This document shows positions 42,467-51,953 of a DNA stretch of 64,000 nt, piece after piece. Source of the stretch: Devosia sp. A8/3-2 (GTDB lineage Bacteria > Pseudomonadota > Alphaproteobacteria > Rhizobiales > Devosiaceae); the NCBI GenBank assembly GCA_025452255.1, contig CP104974.1, forward strand, positions 2,644,156-2,708,155. The letters are read 5' to 3'. The number at the start of each line of letters is the position of its first letter. The stretch's first letter is position 1. The notes beneath the pieces were generated by a model. The model was given only the letters and a program-made list of their open reading frames with translations, had not been told where the DNA came from and did no database searches. The position numbers were made by a program, and so were the translations under genes.

Positions 42467-44312
42467 GGTCGGGGCTCGCTGCGCAACACCAGGGGCGCAA
42501 TCGCTGGGAAGGATCCAGAACTTTTCGGGATCGGTCGGCCGGCGTCCGGCACCGTCATAGTCGGGATGCTCGCTCGACCAGTCCATGCGCCAGCGATGGC
42601 CATCGGCGGGGGCCAGCAAAGGCTCGGCGACCACGCCAATCTGCAAATCGCGTCCCAGATTGAGCAAGAGCAGGCGATGTCCGCCCGGATCGGGCGTGAC
42701 ATAGCGGATCAACAGGGCAGCCTCCCCGATCACCGCGCCATCGATCCGCCGTTCGCTGGCCTGCGAGAAGGCAGGATCTTCGCGGCGTATGCGCAGTAGG
42801 TCGCGATGCAGAGCGGCAATACCGGCATGGCGTTCGGCCTCAGCCCAGTCCAGCTTGCTGGCCTCGAACGTTGCCGGATCGTCGGGATCGGGCAACCTTT
42901 CCTGCATCACCGGGTCGGCAACGCCGGGGAAATTGGTCAGCGATTTTCGCCGGCCCTCGGCAACGACGCGGGCATCGTCCCCGCTGACGCCGAAGAAATA
43001 GAGGAACGGATTGGAGGCGCCGAATTCCTGCCCCCGGAACAGGCAGGGTGTCTGCGGCCCCAGCAACAGCAGGCTGGTTATGGCGCGCAGGCGAGCTGGA
43101 GACATCAGGCTGGAAAGCCGGAAGCCGCGGGCCGAATTGGCCACTCGGTCGTGGTTTTCGAGGAAGTGCACGAAATGCTCCGGCGGCGTCGCCAGATTAT
43201 AGGTGCCATAGGCCTTGTCGCGCATGTCCGACCGCTGGCCCTGATAGAGGAAGCCATATTTGAGCGCCGAGACCAGTTCCTGTGGCGTGCCCAGATAGTC
43301 GCGGTAGTAGAAGTCGTTGTGACCCGTCGCGGCGACCCGGACGGCGTGCTGGAAATCGTCACTGACCATGGCATCCATGCCATGGCCACCCTGCTCGGGC
43401 GGGTCGATCATCCGGTGTTCCGGGGCTGGTTCTCCACCACGACATAGACCGACCGGCTGCCGGCTGCGGCGCGAACCGAGCGGGTGATTTCGGCCGAGAT
43501 GTGCTCTTCGCTCGCGTCGAACATGGCTTGCGCGGCATCGATCCGCAGCCCGTCGAGGTGGAAATCCTTGATCCAGTAGGCCGCATTGCCGACGATGAAA
43601 TCGCGAACGGCGCCAGAGCCTTGCCCGTCGAAGTTGAAGCTTGCGCCCCATTCGTTTTCGTAACGCGTGGTAAAATAGTGCTCGCTATAAGCCCGATAGT
43701 GGTCGCCGATTCCGACATGGTTGTAGACCACGTCGAGAATGACGCCGATGCCGCAGGCATGCGCCGCGTCGACAAAAGCCCGCATGTCGTCCGGCGAGCC
43801 ATAAGGCGCGAATGGCGCATAGGGCAGGGTGGTGTCATAACCCCAGCCGAACCGCCCCTTGAAAGTCCCCACCGGCATAACCTGCACAAGGGTGACACCC
43901 AGCTCGCGCAGCGTGGCCAGCCGACTTGCCGCAGATCGCCAGTGCCTTGGCGGGTGAAGGTGCCAATGTGTAATTCGTAAAGCACTCGGTCGCGCCGTTT
44001 AACGCCGACCCAAGCGGCATCTCTCCGAGCAAAATCGCTTTCGACGACGACAGATGGGCCGTCATTGCCCTCGGGTTGGGAACGCGACGCCGGGTCGGGC
44101 ACACGCGGTCCGTTGTCGATGCGGAACCAGTAGCGGGCGCCAACGTCTATAGCGGGGATTTCGGCGGTGAAATAGCCGTCACCAGCGGGCTCCGGGTTGA
44201 ATGTCCCGACGCCTTCGATGTCCACTGCAGCCGTGTCATGCCCCAACGCCCAGAGCGAGAAACGGGTGCCGCCACCGAACGGCACGGCGCCAAGAGCGTC
44301 AGGACGAAACAT
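42463..44312 (-). CDS. treZ: Maltooligosyl trehalose trehalohydrolase
   Basis: About 615 residues. An N-terminal Ig-like domain (GAVPFGGGTRFSLWALGHDT, YWFRIDNGPRVPDPASRSQP) precedes the GH13 barrel: LYELHIGTFTRQGTGDLR, VILDVVYNHVGIGDHY, nucleophile DGLRIDAAQAMF, and FLENHDRVANSARGFRLSSL. It releases trehalose from the trehalosyl dextrin made by TreY. Breaks near 43930, 43430 and 42490. The C-terminal frame ends APLVLRSEPRP at 42463. A GGAAC-N16-CGTT element at 44346-44370 upstream fits the EcfG general-stress promoter. Confidence 0.92.
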
Positions 44313-44345
44313 CTATAAAGGCCAATCCGTTGGGGCGACGGACAG

Positions 44346-44370
44346 AACGGAACACGGCCAGCTTTGTTCC
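44346..44370 (-). promoter_or_regulatory. EcfG-type general-stress promoter for treZ-treY
   Basis: On the minus strand GGAAC (44370-44366) and CGTT (44349-44346) are separated by 16 bases. This matches exactly the consensus for alphaproteobacterial EcfG sigma factors (GGAAC, N16-17, CGTT). It ends 34 bases before the treZ start, allowing a short leader. Trehalose genes are established members of the EcfG regulon in several rhizobia and relatives. Confidence 0.65.
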
Positions 44371-44429
44371 AGCGCGCCGAATAACGCCGCGTGCAACCGT
44401 TTAAAAACTGAAGCGTTTCGCAAAAGTCG

Positions 44430-44452
44430 AGGACGCCAGTCCCCCGCGTCCT
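44430..44452 (+). other. Hairpin upstream of the KaiC-like gene
   Basis: AGGACGC (44430-44436) and GCGTCCT (44446-44452) pair perfectly around a nine-base C-rich loop, about 100 bases before the KaiC-like start. It may be a leader structure or an imperfect terminator; no T run follows directly. Confidence 0.35.
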
Positions 44453-44553
44453 GATCCCTCTTTTACCCCCAATTCCCTAGTTCAAAATTCAAGCGTCATG
44501 ACGGGTAACGGATCAGATTTGAATCTCCGTCACGCCCATTGCCGGAGATAAAA

Positions 44554-45994
44554 ATGGCCAAAAACAAGAAGGCAACCGTCGCGAGTACGGGCGTTTTCGG
44601 TCTGGATGAAATTCTGCGCGGCGGCCTTCCGGCCTCCAACCTTTACATTCTGCAGGGCGCGCCCGGCTCGGGAAAGACCACCGCGGCCCTGCAGTTTCTG
44701 CGCGCCGGTCTCGAAAAGGGCGAGAGCTGCATCTATGTCAGCCTGTCCCAAACCGCCGCCGAGCTCAACGCCATCGCCACCTCCCACGGCTGGAGCATCG
44801 AGGGCATTCGCATCGAGGAGCTTTCGGCTTCCGACGCGGTCAATTCGGCCGCCGATCAGACCATTTTCCAAACCGCCGAATTGCGGCTCGATGAAACAAG
44901 GCGGGCCATCGAAGCGGCGATCGAGGAGCATAAGCCTGACCGGCTCGTCTACGACTCGTTGCTCGAAATCCGCCTGATTACGGGCGACACCCTGCGCTTC
45001 CGCCGCGAATTGCTTGGCTTCAAGGCGTTCTCGGCCAAGCGGAACGTCGTCGCCTTGGTGCTCGACACCCAGACCAGCGGCCCCGACCGTAGTGGCGAGG
45101 AAGTCGAGGGCATCGCCCATGGTGTCATCCGCTTTGACAAGTCCCTCGAGGAATATGGCAGCGTGCGCCGGCGCGTCGAGGTGAGCAAGATGCAGGGCGT
45201 CCCCGTCGCCGACGGCTATCACGACATGGCCATTCGCGAACGGGAAGGCGTGGTGGTGTTTCCGCGCCTCGTGCCGGGTACCGCGTCGGAAACGGTCAAG
45301 CCGCAATTGATAAAGTCGGGCGTCGACGAGCTCGACGAAATGTTTGGCGGCGGCCGAGAATCAGGCACCGTCACGCTGGTGATCGGCCAGTCGGGCACCG
45401 GCAAATCCACCATGTCCTCGCTCTACGCTACCGCGGCCCTCAAGCGCGGCGAGAGCGTGGCGCTGTTTCTGTTCGAAGAACGCCTCAGAAACATTCTTCC
45501 GGCGCTCCGAGGGCACGGGCATGGACCTGCGGCAGTTCCATCAGGATGGGCAATTGATCATCCATGATTTCAACCCCAACGAGATTTCGCCGGGCGAGTT
45601 CGGTCAGATCGTTCAGCACGTGGTGGAGGAGAACAAAACCCGCGTGGTGGTGATCGACAGTTTCACTGGCTATCTCAATTCGCTGCCGCATCGCGAAAAG
45701 GCGGTGCGCGATATCCAGACGCTGCTCAAATACACGGCGCGGGCAGGGGTGCTGACCATGCTCATCGTGGCCCAGCATGGCCTGTTGGGTCAAAATCTGG
45801 GCATCGATGTCGATGTGAGCTTCTCGGGTGACACCGTTTTGCTGCTGCGGATTGTCGAGCATGACGGCCGCCTGCGGCGCAACATCACCGTGGTCAAAAA
45901 GCGCCACGGCCCGCATGATCTCGATGTCCGCGAATTGTTCATCCAGAGCTCCGGGGTGACGGTGGTTCCCTACAATCCACTGCCAGAGACATGA
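44554..45994 (+). CDS. KaiC-like double RecA-fold ATPase
   Basis: About 479 residues with two KaiC domains. CI (residues 10-240): GVFGLDEILRGGLPASNLYI and Walker A GAPGSGKTT. CII (250-479): SGVDELDEMFGGG, Walker A GQSGTGKST and the catalytic-Glu segment LFEERLETFFRR. In CI the position of the catalytic Glu pair of cyanobacterial KaiC reads YVSLSQTAAEL, without acidic residues. One break at 45487: CTCGAAACA reads CTCAGAAACA. No kaiA or kaiB is nearby. The start follows CGGAGAT; the stop overlaps the kinase start by ATGA. The likely role is a signalling ATPase linked to the kinase, not a proven clock. Confidence 0.87.
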
Positions 45995-47071
45995 CCGGCT
46001 TGGCGAGGACGGCCATCGGCGAGCTCGATTGGGTGCTGATCCCGGCGCCCTACCGCCGGGACGGCCTCTATATGGAGACCCTGCTCGCCGAGCGCGGCCT
46101 GCCGGTCGGGCGATGCCGGGACGACGTTGACCTGCCCGGCTGGCTGGAAAAATCGCCGGGCGCAATCGTGGCGACGCATGAGGCGCTCACGCCCGGCGTC
46201 ATCGCGGCCATTTCCATCTATCTTGAGCATCAGCCCGACTGGTCCGAATTGCCCATTATTGTGTTGCTGGACCGTGCCGCGGCCCAGCATCGTATCCGCG
46301 CCGAGCTGAGCGCCGTCTGGTCGCGATCCCGGCACTTGTTCTATCAGCGCCCCATGGCCGCGCTCAGAACTGGTCAGCGGCATCCGGGCGGCGCTGCTGG
46401 CACGGCTCCGCCAGCGCGATGTGCGCGACCATATCGAGCGCGAAATCGCCCTCCGGCTTGAACTCAATCACCGGGTCAAGAACATCCTCGCCAGCGTGTC
46501 TTCAATGTTCCAGATGACGCTGCGCGGGGCCCAGTCGGTCGAGCAGCTAGCAGAGGATTTTTCCGCCCGGCTCATCGCGCTGAGCAAGGTGCATTCGGTG
46601 GTGTTCGAATCCGGCGGCGAGGCGGTGTCGCTGAAAACGGTGGTCGATATCACCATGTCGCCCTACCGCCGGGATGGTGGCAGCCGCGTTGCGGCCAAGG
46701 GCCCCGACATAACCCTGTCCCGGGACGCCGGCACGACATTGGCCCTGTGCATTCACGAGCTCGCCACCAACGCCATCAAATACGGCGCCCTGTCGCTGCC
46801 CGACGGCCGGGTCGACCTCGATTGGCGGATCGTTCCGACAGAGGACGAAGCTTTTCTGATCATCGAATGGAGCGAAACCGGCGGGCCGCCCGTTTCGCCG
46901 CCGTCGCGCTCTGGCTATGGAACGAAATATATGCGGTCGGCTCTCGGTTCGCTCTTTGGCGAGCCCCCCAGCATTGTCTACGACCCCTCCGGTCTGCACT
47001 GCACCATTCGCGGAGCCTTATCGCGGCTCTCCCCGCCCGACCGGGACGATGGCAAAGGTGCCCGCCCATGA
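45991..47071 (+). CDS. HWE/HisKA_2-type sensor histidine kinase
   Basis: About 360 residues without membrane segments. The N-terminal 130 residues (LDWVLIPAPYRRDGLYMETL, VATHEALTPGVIAAISIYLE) resemble a receiver-like or response module that I cannot name. The kinase core has the phosphoacceptor box ALRLELNHRVKNILASVSSM, the N-box HELATNAIKYGALSLPDGR and the WxE motif IIEWSETGG, all HWE hallmarks. One break near 46367 (CGCTCAGAACTGG, probably CTCGAACTGG with an extra A). Both ends overlap neighbours by ATGA, binding it to the KaiC-like ATPase and the receiver as one unit. Confidence 0.85.
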
Positions 47072-47442
47072 CCGCGCGCCGCCCGCTTCGCATTTTCTAT
47101 CTCGAAGACAATTCCCTCATCGTTTTTCACGTTGAAGCCTTGCTGGAGGATCTGGGCTACGTTTTCGCCGGCTCGCTGAGCAGCTTTGCTGATCTGAAGC
47201 GCAACTTTGCCCAGCTGCAGATGGATGCCGCCTTGATCGATATCGATCTTGCCGATGGCCGCACAGGTCCCGATGCTGCCACTTGGCTCCAGCAGCGCGG
47301 CATACCATCGCTGTTCGTTACCGGCCGAGAGCTCACTGCCAAGGCAAATGCCTCCGCCGTCTTGGGCATAATAAGAAAGCCGATAGAGCCCGAGCAGCTG
47401 TCCAGCCAGCTCCTGCTGCTGGAAGCGGCGCGCAGGTCATAG
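47068..47442 (+). CDS. Stand-alone response-regulator receiver domain
   Basis: 124 residues, intact. The acidic pocket is YLEDNSLIVFHVEALL, the phospho-acceptor Asp in AALIDIDLADGRTGPDAA, and the conserved Lys in GIIRKPIEPEQL. There is no output domain, as in CheY-like single-domain regulators commonly paired with HWE kinases. It overlaps the kinase by four bases and is its likely phosphate acceptor or sink. Confidence 0.9.
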   Translation: MTARRPLRIFYLEDNSLIVFHVEALLEDLGYVFAGSLSSFADLKRNFAQLQMDAALIDIDLADGRTGPDAATWLQQRGIPSLFVTGRELTAKANASAVLGIIRKPIEPEQLSSQLLLLEAARRS

Positions 47443-47520
47443 CGAGCCAGATTGGTGCTGGCTATTTCCGCCGGTTCACAAATCTGGCAGACTTGCTTGG
47501 CGCGAAATCGGGCGGGTGGC

Positions 47521-48186
47521 ATGCATAAGGTCACGAGATTGGAAGGCTGGTCGTCGCCGGTGGTGGAGTCGGTGACCCATACGCGATTCGCCGAGGACGG
47601 CAGCATGCTGATGCGCCCGGATGGTTGCTGGGACTTTGCCATTCTCAAATCCGCTGACAAAACCATCGTGCTGCGCACGGGCCTCACGACCACCGCAGTA
47701 ACCCACCACTACGCCGCCGGCGACGAGATTCTCTCCATTGCCTTTAAGGCCAGCAGCTATATGTCGCTAATGCCCGGCGAGCAGATGCGCGATAAAGGCA
47801 CCGTGCTCGAAACCATCGGCCGGGACCGGTTCTGGCTGGGCACCGACGTCCTCGAAATTCCTACCTTCGATACGGTTGACGGTTTCGTCCAGAAGCTGGT
47901 GCGCTACGACCATGTCGAGGACAACAGCCTCGTCGCCTCCGTCGTCTCGGGCCACCCCATGGCCATGTCCGAGCGCACCATGCAGCGGCATTTTCTCAAG
48001 ACCACCGGGCTCACCTACAAGACATTCACCCAGATCGAGCGCGCCCAGAAGGCGCTGGCGCTGTTGCAGCAGGGCCGGCCGGGCGCCGATGTGGCATTTG
48101 CACTCGGCTATGCCGATCAGCCGCACATGATCCGCTCGGTCAAGGCCATTATGGGGGTAACGCCCGGCCGGCTCGCCCGCGACTGA
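47521..48186 (+). CDS. AraC-family transcriptional regulator
   Basis: 221 residues, intact. The C-terminal 100 residues hold the two helix-turn-helix motifs (MSERTMQRHFLKTTGLTYKT, and GADVAFALGYADQPHMIRSV with GVTPGRLARD). The N-terminal half is a short ligand domain of the kind found in DUF6597/AraC proteins. The gene precedes the epoxide hydrolase on the same strand by 80 bases and may control it. Confidence 0.85.
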   Translation: MHKVTRLEGWSSPVVESVTHTRFAEDGSMLMRPDGCWDFAILKSADKTIVLRTGLTTTAVTHHYAAGDEILSIAFKASSYMSLMPGEQMRDKGTVLETIGRDRFWLGTDVLEIPTFDTVDGFVQKLVRYDHVEDNSLVASVVSGHPMAMSERTMQRHFLKTTGLTYKTFTQIERAQKALALLQQGRPGADVAFALGYADQPHMIRSVKAIMGVTPGRLARD

Positions 48187-48267
48187 AACTTGTCGGAAAT
48201 CTTCAATCCCGCAATCGCCTCGCTGGTTAGAAAGGATGCACTTTCAACACGAGCAAGGACGCAGCAA

Positions 48268-49387
48268 ATGACCGACATCACCCCGTTCAAGATTGCCATT
48301 CCCGAAGCTAAACTAACCGATCTGCATCAGCGCTCGGCCAATACGATCCTCGCCAATGAAGTGCCCGGCGCCGGTTGGAGCTATGGTCCCACCACTAGTT
48401 TCGTCGCCGGCATGATCGATCGCCTGCAAAACGGCTTTGACTGGCGCGCAGGAAGCCGCCATCAACCAGCATCCGCAATTCATCACCGAGATCGACGGCC
48501 AGACCATTCATTTCCTGCACGTCAAGGCAGACACCGAGAATGCAATTCCGCTGCTATTGCTGCATGGCTGGCTCGGCTCCTTCGTCGAATTCCTTGGCGC
48601 CATTGAGCCCCTCACGGCGGCAGGTTTCGATCTGGTCATTCCCTCGCTGCCCGGTTTTGGCTTTTCCGGCCCGACGCGTGAAGCCGGCTGGAATGACGGC
48701 CGCATTGCCAATGCCCTGCTCGAATTGATGTCGCGCCTCGGCTACCAGCGCTTCGGCGTACAGGGTGGCGACGCCGGGGCGGTGATCGCGCCGGCTATTG
48801 CCCGCACCGCGCCCGATCGGGTCATCGGCGTCCACGTCAACGCCGCCACCATGGGCTTCATCCCGATGGGCCCGATAGAACCCGGCGAGATCGCCAGCTT
48901 CAGCGACGCCGAAAAGACCCGGCTGCAACGCCTGCAACAATTCATGGCCGAGCGCTTTGGCTTTAACGCCTTGCAATCCAGCCGCCCCCAGACGGTGGCA
49001 TATGGCATCACCGACTCGCCTTCTGGCCTCATTGCTTGGCTGGGCGACATGTTTGCCGGCTTCGGCGACAGCCCCGATGCCGTGGACAAGGACAAGTTCC
49101 TGACCAACCTGCTGGTCTATTGGTTCACCGGCACGGCGGCCTCCTCGATCCGCCTCTACTACGAAAACGCCCATGATCCAGAAGCATGGTCGCCCAAGCC
49201 TAATTCGGGTGTCCCCACTGGGGTGGCCGTTTTCGCCCACGACGAAGTTGCCATTCGCCGCTTCAGTGAGGATGGTAATACCATCACCCGCTGGACGGAG
49301 CTGGATAGCGGCGGCCATTTCGCCGCGCTGGAAGTGCCTCAGGTCTGGGCGGCTGACGTCGCGGCCTTCTTCACCAGCCTCAAATAA
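48268..49387 (+). CDS. Epoxide hydrolase (EHN-domain alpha/beta-hydrolase)
   Basis: About 373 residues. The EHN N-terminal domain is clear (FKIAIPEAKLTDLHQRSANT, EVPGAGWSYGPTTSFVAGMI). The alpha/beta core shows LLLHGWLGSFVEFLGAIEPL with the oxyanion HGW, SLPGFGFSGPT, the nucleophile Asp in VQGGDAGAVI and the catalytic His in DSGGHFAALEVPQ. One break at about 48446: TGGCGCGCGCAGG has lost a CG unit, between FDWRA and QEAAINQHPQF. It opens epoxides to diols; the substrate is unknown. Confidence 0.88.
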
Positions 49388-49515
49388 CGCTCAGGGATGT
49401 GGCGGTTTGTGCCGCCACGTCCTGCTTCATTTCGACGTGATACTGCTGCCCCGCCGCGTGCTTTGGCCCATATATAAAGTGTAGCCGAGCACACGAGCTC
49501 GTAGAGGTCCGTCTC

Positions 49516-50243
49516 ATGGTTCGATCATCCGCCCTCCCTTTGACTGCTCCGATGACCCGCGCTGCCTTGGCGGCGTTGCTTTTTGTGCCAGTCCTGCTGC
49601 TCGGCGCCCGGCAGGCAGGGGCCCGCGCCGAAGAAAAACCGGTCGTCATTCCGGCACCCTCCAGCGACATCACCGAATCCGGGCCGACAGCGACGGCCGT
49701 CTTTGCCGGCGGCTGCTTCTGGGGCGTGCAGGGCGTGTTCCAACACGTGGTCGGCGTTAACAATGCTGTTTCGGGCTATTCCGGGGCGCAGCGGAAACTG
49801 CCACTTACGAGCAGACCGGCAGCGGCACCACTGGGCACGCCGAAACCGTTGAGGTGACCTATGATCCTGCCGTGGTCAGCTATGGCCAATTGCTACAGAT
49901 CTATTTTTCGGTCGCACACAATCCGACCCAGCTCAATTACCGGGGCCCCGACCACGGCACACAATACCGCTCGACGATCTTTCCCGTCAGCGATGCCCGA
50001 GCCGACTCGGCCCGGACCTATATTGCCGAACTCGACAAGGCAGGGCTGTTTGAAGGGCCGATCGTCACCACGATAGAGTCGTTCAAGGCTTTCTATCCCG
50101 CTGAGCAATATCACCGGGATTTCCTGACGCTGAACCCGACTCGGCCCTATATCGTGGCCAATGACCTGCCCAAGATCGGGGCACTTAAAGCGCTGTTCCC
50201 CGACGAATATCGTGACAAGCCGGTGCTGGTCGGCACATTATAA
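49516..50243 (+). CDS. msrA: Exported peptide methionine sulfoxide reductase A
   Basis: About 242 residues. A signal peptide covers residues 1-38 (ALAALLFVPVLLLGARQAGA), so the enzyme acts in the periplasm. The catalytic motif is VFAGGCFWGVQGVFQHV, with GTQYRSTIFPVSDARADSAR and AEQYHRDFL, all MsrA hallmarks. It reduces methionine-S-sulfoxide in oxidised envelope proteins. One break near 49790: GGGGG read as GGGG, between SGYSG and ETATYEQTGSGTTGHAETVE. Confidence 0.92.
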
Positions 50244-50433
50244 AGAGAAGGGCAGGGCGCAGCCAGCAATTGCGCAGCATAGGCAAGCTGCTGGCAGTGC
50301 CACTTTTAGCCCCGTGAGGGGCGCCATTCTGCCAGTAAGCAGGCGTAGGAGTAAGTGGTCGGGCCGTTAGGGAACCAAGCAGGCAAATCGCGGGTTCCTG
50401 TCGCAGACGGTCTCAATAGCAGGGAGAACAGCG

Positions 50434-50985
50434 ATGAAACTGTTCAACACATTCGCTATCGCCGCGCTGACCGCCACCCTCTCGGCAGGGGCTGCTTCTG
50501 CGGCCGACATGATTACCGTTCCCACCTCCACGCCGGTCGAGATGCCCGTAGCCGAGGCGGCGGGTTTCGACTGGACCGGCTTTTATGCAGGCGTCTACGG
50601 CGTTGCGCAGAATGGCGAGGACAGCGGCACGCAATACGGGCTGGGCGTCCGGGCGGGCGTCAACGCTCAGTTTGACTATTACCTGTTGGGCGCCGAAGTG
50701 GCCGTGCATGGCTTGGCGGGCAATGATGGGGCCGGGGAGACCAGCTATGGCCAAATCTCGGGCCGCGCGGGCACGGCCGTCACCGACGATGTCGCCGTTT
50801 ACGCCGCGGGCGGCTATGGGCTCGATCTTGGTGCGCCCGAGGAAGATGACGTGCTGTTCGGCGCCGGCGTCGAAATGGCGATCACCGACAATATCTCGGT
50901 CGAAGCGCAATATCTGCGCAGCTTCCCGCTGTCAGGTGATAACGCCAAGAACCAGTTTACCGTTGGCGCGAACTATCACTTCTGA
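50434..50985 (+). CDS. Small outer-membrane beta-barrel protein
   Basis: 183 residues, intact. The signal peptide ends at SAGAASAA (about residue 23). The mature part has eight amphipathic strands with alternating aromatic residues (GFDWTGFYAGVYGVAQNGED, LGAEVAVHG, VAVYAAGGYGLDLG) and ends FTVGANYHF, a C-terminal Phe outer-membrane signature. It belongs to the Omp25/Omp31-like porin-family barrels of Hyphomicrobiales. The next barrel gene at 51279 is a paralogue. Confidence 0.85.
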   Translation: MKLFNTFAIAALTATLSAGAASAADMITVPTSTPVEMPVAEAAGFDWTGFYAGVYGVAQNGEDSGTQYGLGVRAGVNAQFDYYLLGAEVAVHGLAGNDGAGETSYGQISGRAGTAVTDDVAVYAAGGYGLDLGAPEEDDVLFGAGVEMAITDNISVEAQYLRSFPLSGDNAKNQFTVGANYHF

Positions 50986-51278
50986 TTCTTGACAAGCGGC
51001 CCAATAGCTTTGCCTATGGTGGGGCTATTTCGTTTTCGGGCAGGGCTTTGTGCATACGCGGTGCCCTGATTCTGCCGTCTGGTGGCCATGGGCAAGCGCC
51101 AATCAAGCCGTATTTGTATCAAATTGAACCAATTGCGCGGTATTGATGCAACACAAGCCCCCAAATGGTCATTGAATCTTATCCGAGCCCCCAAATTTGC
51201 CCTTGGTAAGGCTTGTCAGCGGCCCCCTCGTGGGGCATTTATCGGTCGACTACGGTTAACTCTATGGGAGTGCAAGAT
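50986..51278. promoter_or_regulatory. Spacer with a possible promoter and an 11-base direct repeat
   Basis: TTGACA at 50989-50994 resembles a -35 box, with CCTATG about 17 bases on. AGCCCCCAAAT occurs twice, at 51156-51166 and 51186-51196, 30 bases apart, upstream of the second barrel gene. Either could control it; both assignments are inference. Confidence 0.35.
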
Positions 51279-51860
51279 ATGTTTGTACGTTCGCTTTCTC
51301 TCAGTGTGGCTGCTGCCGCGCTGCTCGTTGGTGGTGCTCAGGCCGCCGACCTCATCATCCCGACCACGCCTGCTCCGATCTATGAAGCAGCCGGCTTCTC
51401 TTGGGATGGCCTCTACGCTGGTGTTCAGGGCGGCGGCTTGTTCTTCGGTGACGACAACAACTACGGCGTCATCGGTGCTCATGTCGGCGTGAACTTCATC
51501 GTTGCTGACCCGATCCTGCTCGGCCTTGAAGGCACTGCAGAATACGTCTGGGGCGAGAACGCTGTTGGCGATGACATCAGCGCTGGTAACTTCTTCGTCA
51601 ACGGTCGCGTTGGTGCGGTCGTCACCGACTCGGTGCTCGTCTATGCACTGGCCGGTGTTGGCGTTGAAACCCTCGAAGATCGCGCTGTTGGCGACGACAA
51701 CCGGGGCGTGTACCAGCTCGGCGGCGGTGTTGAACTGGCCGTTACCGATGCGGTTACCATCCGTGGTCAGGTCGTTGGTTACGGCTACTTCGACGACGCT
51801 GTTGGCGACGACTTCTTCGATGCCGCCAAGGCAACGATCGGCGTTTCCTACCACTTCTAA
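51279..51860 (+). CDS. Small outer-membrane beta-barrel protein, paralogue
   Basis: 193 residues, intact. Starts at ATG 51279, ten bases after GGGAG. Signal peptide residues 1-21 (SLSVAAAALLVGGAQAAD), then an eight-strand barrel with GFSWDGLYAGVQGGGLFFGD and the end KATIGVSYHF. Its codon use (GTT, GCT, GGT, CTC favoured) differs from neighbours and suggests very high expression, as for major outer-membrane proteins. Strong hairpins follow the stop. The region PTTPAPIYEAAG echoes that of the upstream paralogue. Confidence 0.87.
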   Translation: MFVRSLSLSVAAAALLVGGAQAADLIIPTTPAPIYEAAGFSWDGLYAGVQGGGLFFGDDNNYGVIGAHVGVNFIVADPILLGLEGTAEYVWGENAVGDDISAGNFFVNGRVGAVVTDSVLVYALAGVGVETLEDRAVGDDNRGVYQLGGGVELAVTDAVTIRGQVVGYGYFDDAVGDDFFDAAKATIGVSYHF

Positions 51861-51871
51861 GATTTATACGA

Positions 51872-51893
51872 GACGGGGCGTTCGCGCCCTGTC
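51872..51893 (+). terminator. UUCG-tetraloop hairpin
   Basis: GACGGGGCG pairs with CGCCCTGTC (one G-T) around the extra-stable TTCG tetraloop, 12 bases after the barrel stop. No T run follows, so it may protect the mRNA 3' end or act with the next terminator. Confidence 0.6.
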
Positions 51894-51916
51894 GACTAAA
51901 TCTTGTAAGCCCAATT

Positions 51917-51953
51917 CGGCGAACCACTTCGTGTGGTTCGCCGTTTTGCTTTT
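51917..51953 (+). terminator. Rho-independent terminator
   Basis: CGGCGAACCAC (51917-51927) and GTGGTTCGCCG (51933-51943) form a perfect 11-base stem with loop TTCGT, followed by TTTTGCTTTT. A textbook intrinsic terminator for the barrel gene. Confidence 0.85.

Noticed and set aside
44349..44373. EcfG promoter in plus orientation for the KaiC-like operon
   Set aside because: GGAAC occurs at 44349 on the plus strand but no CGTT follows at 16 or 17 bases, and the KaiC-like start is 180 bases away.
44554..45994. A true circadian kaiABC system
   Set aside because: kaiA and kaiB are absent, CI lacks the catalytic glutamates and I cannot locate the paired phosphorylation sites of cyanobacterial CII.
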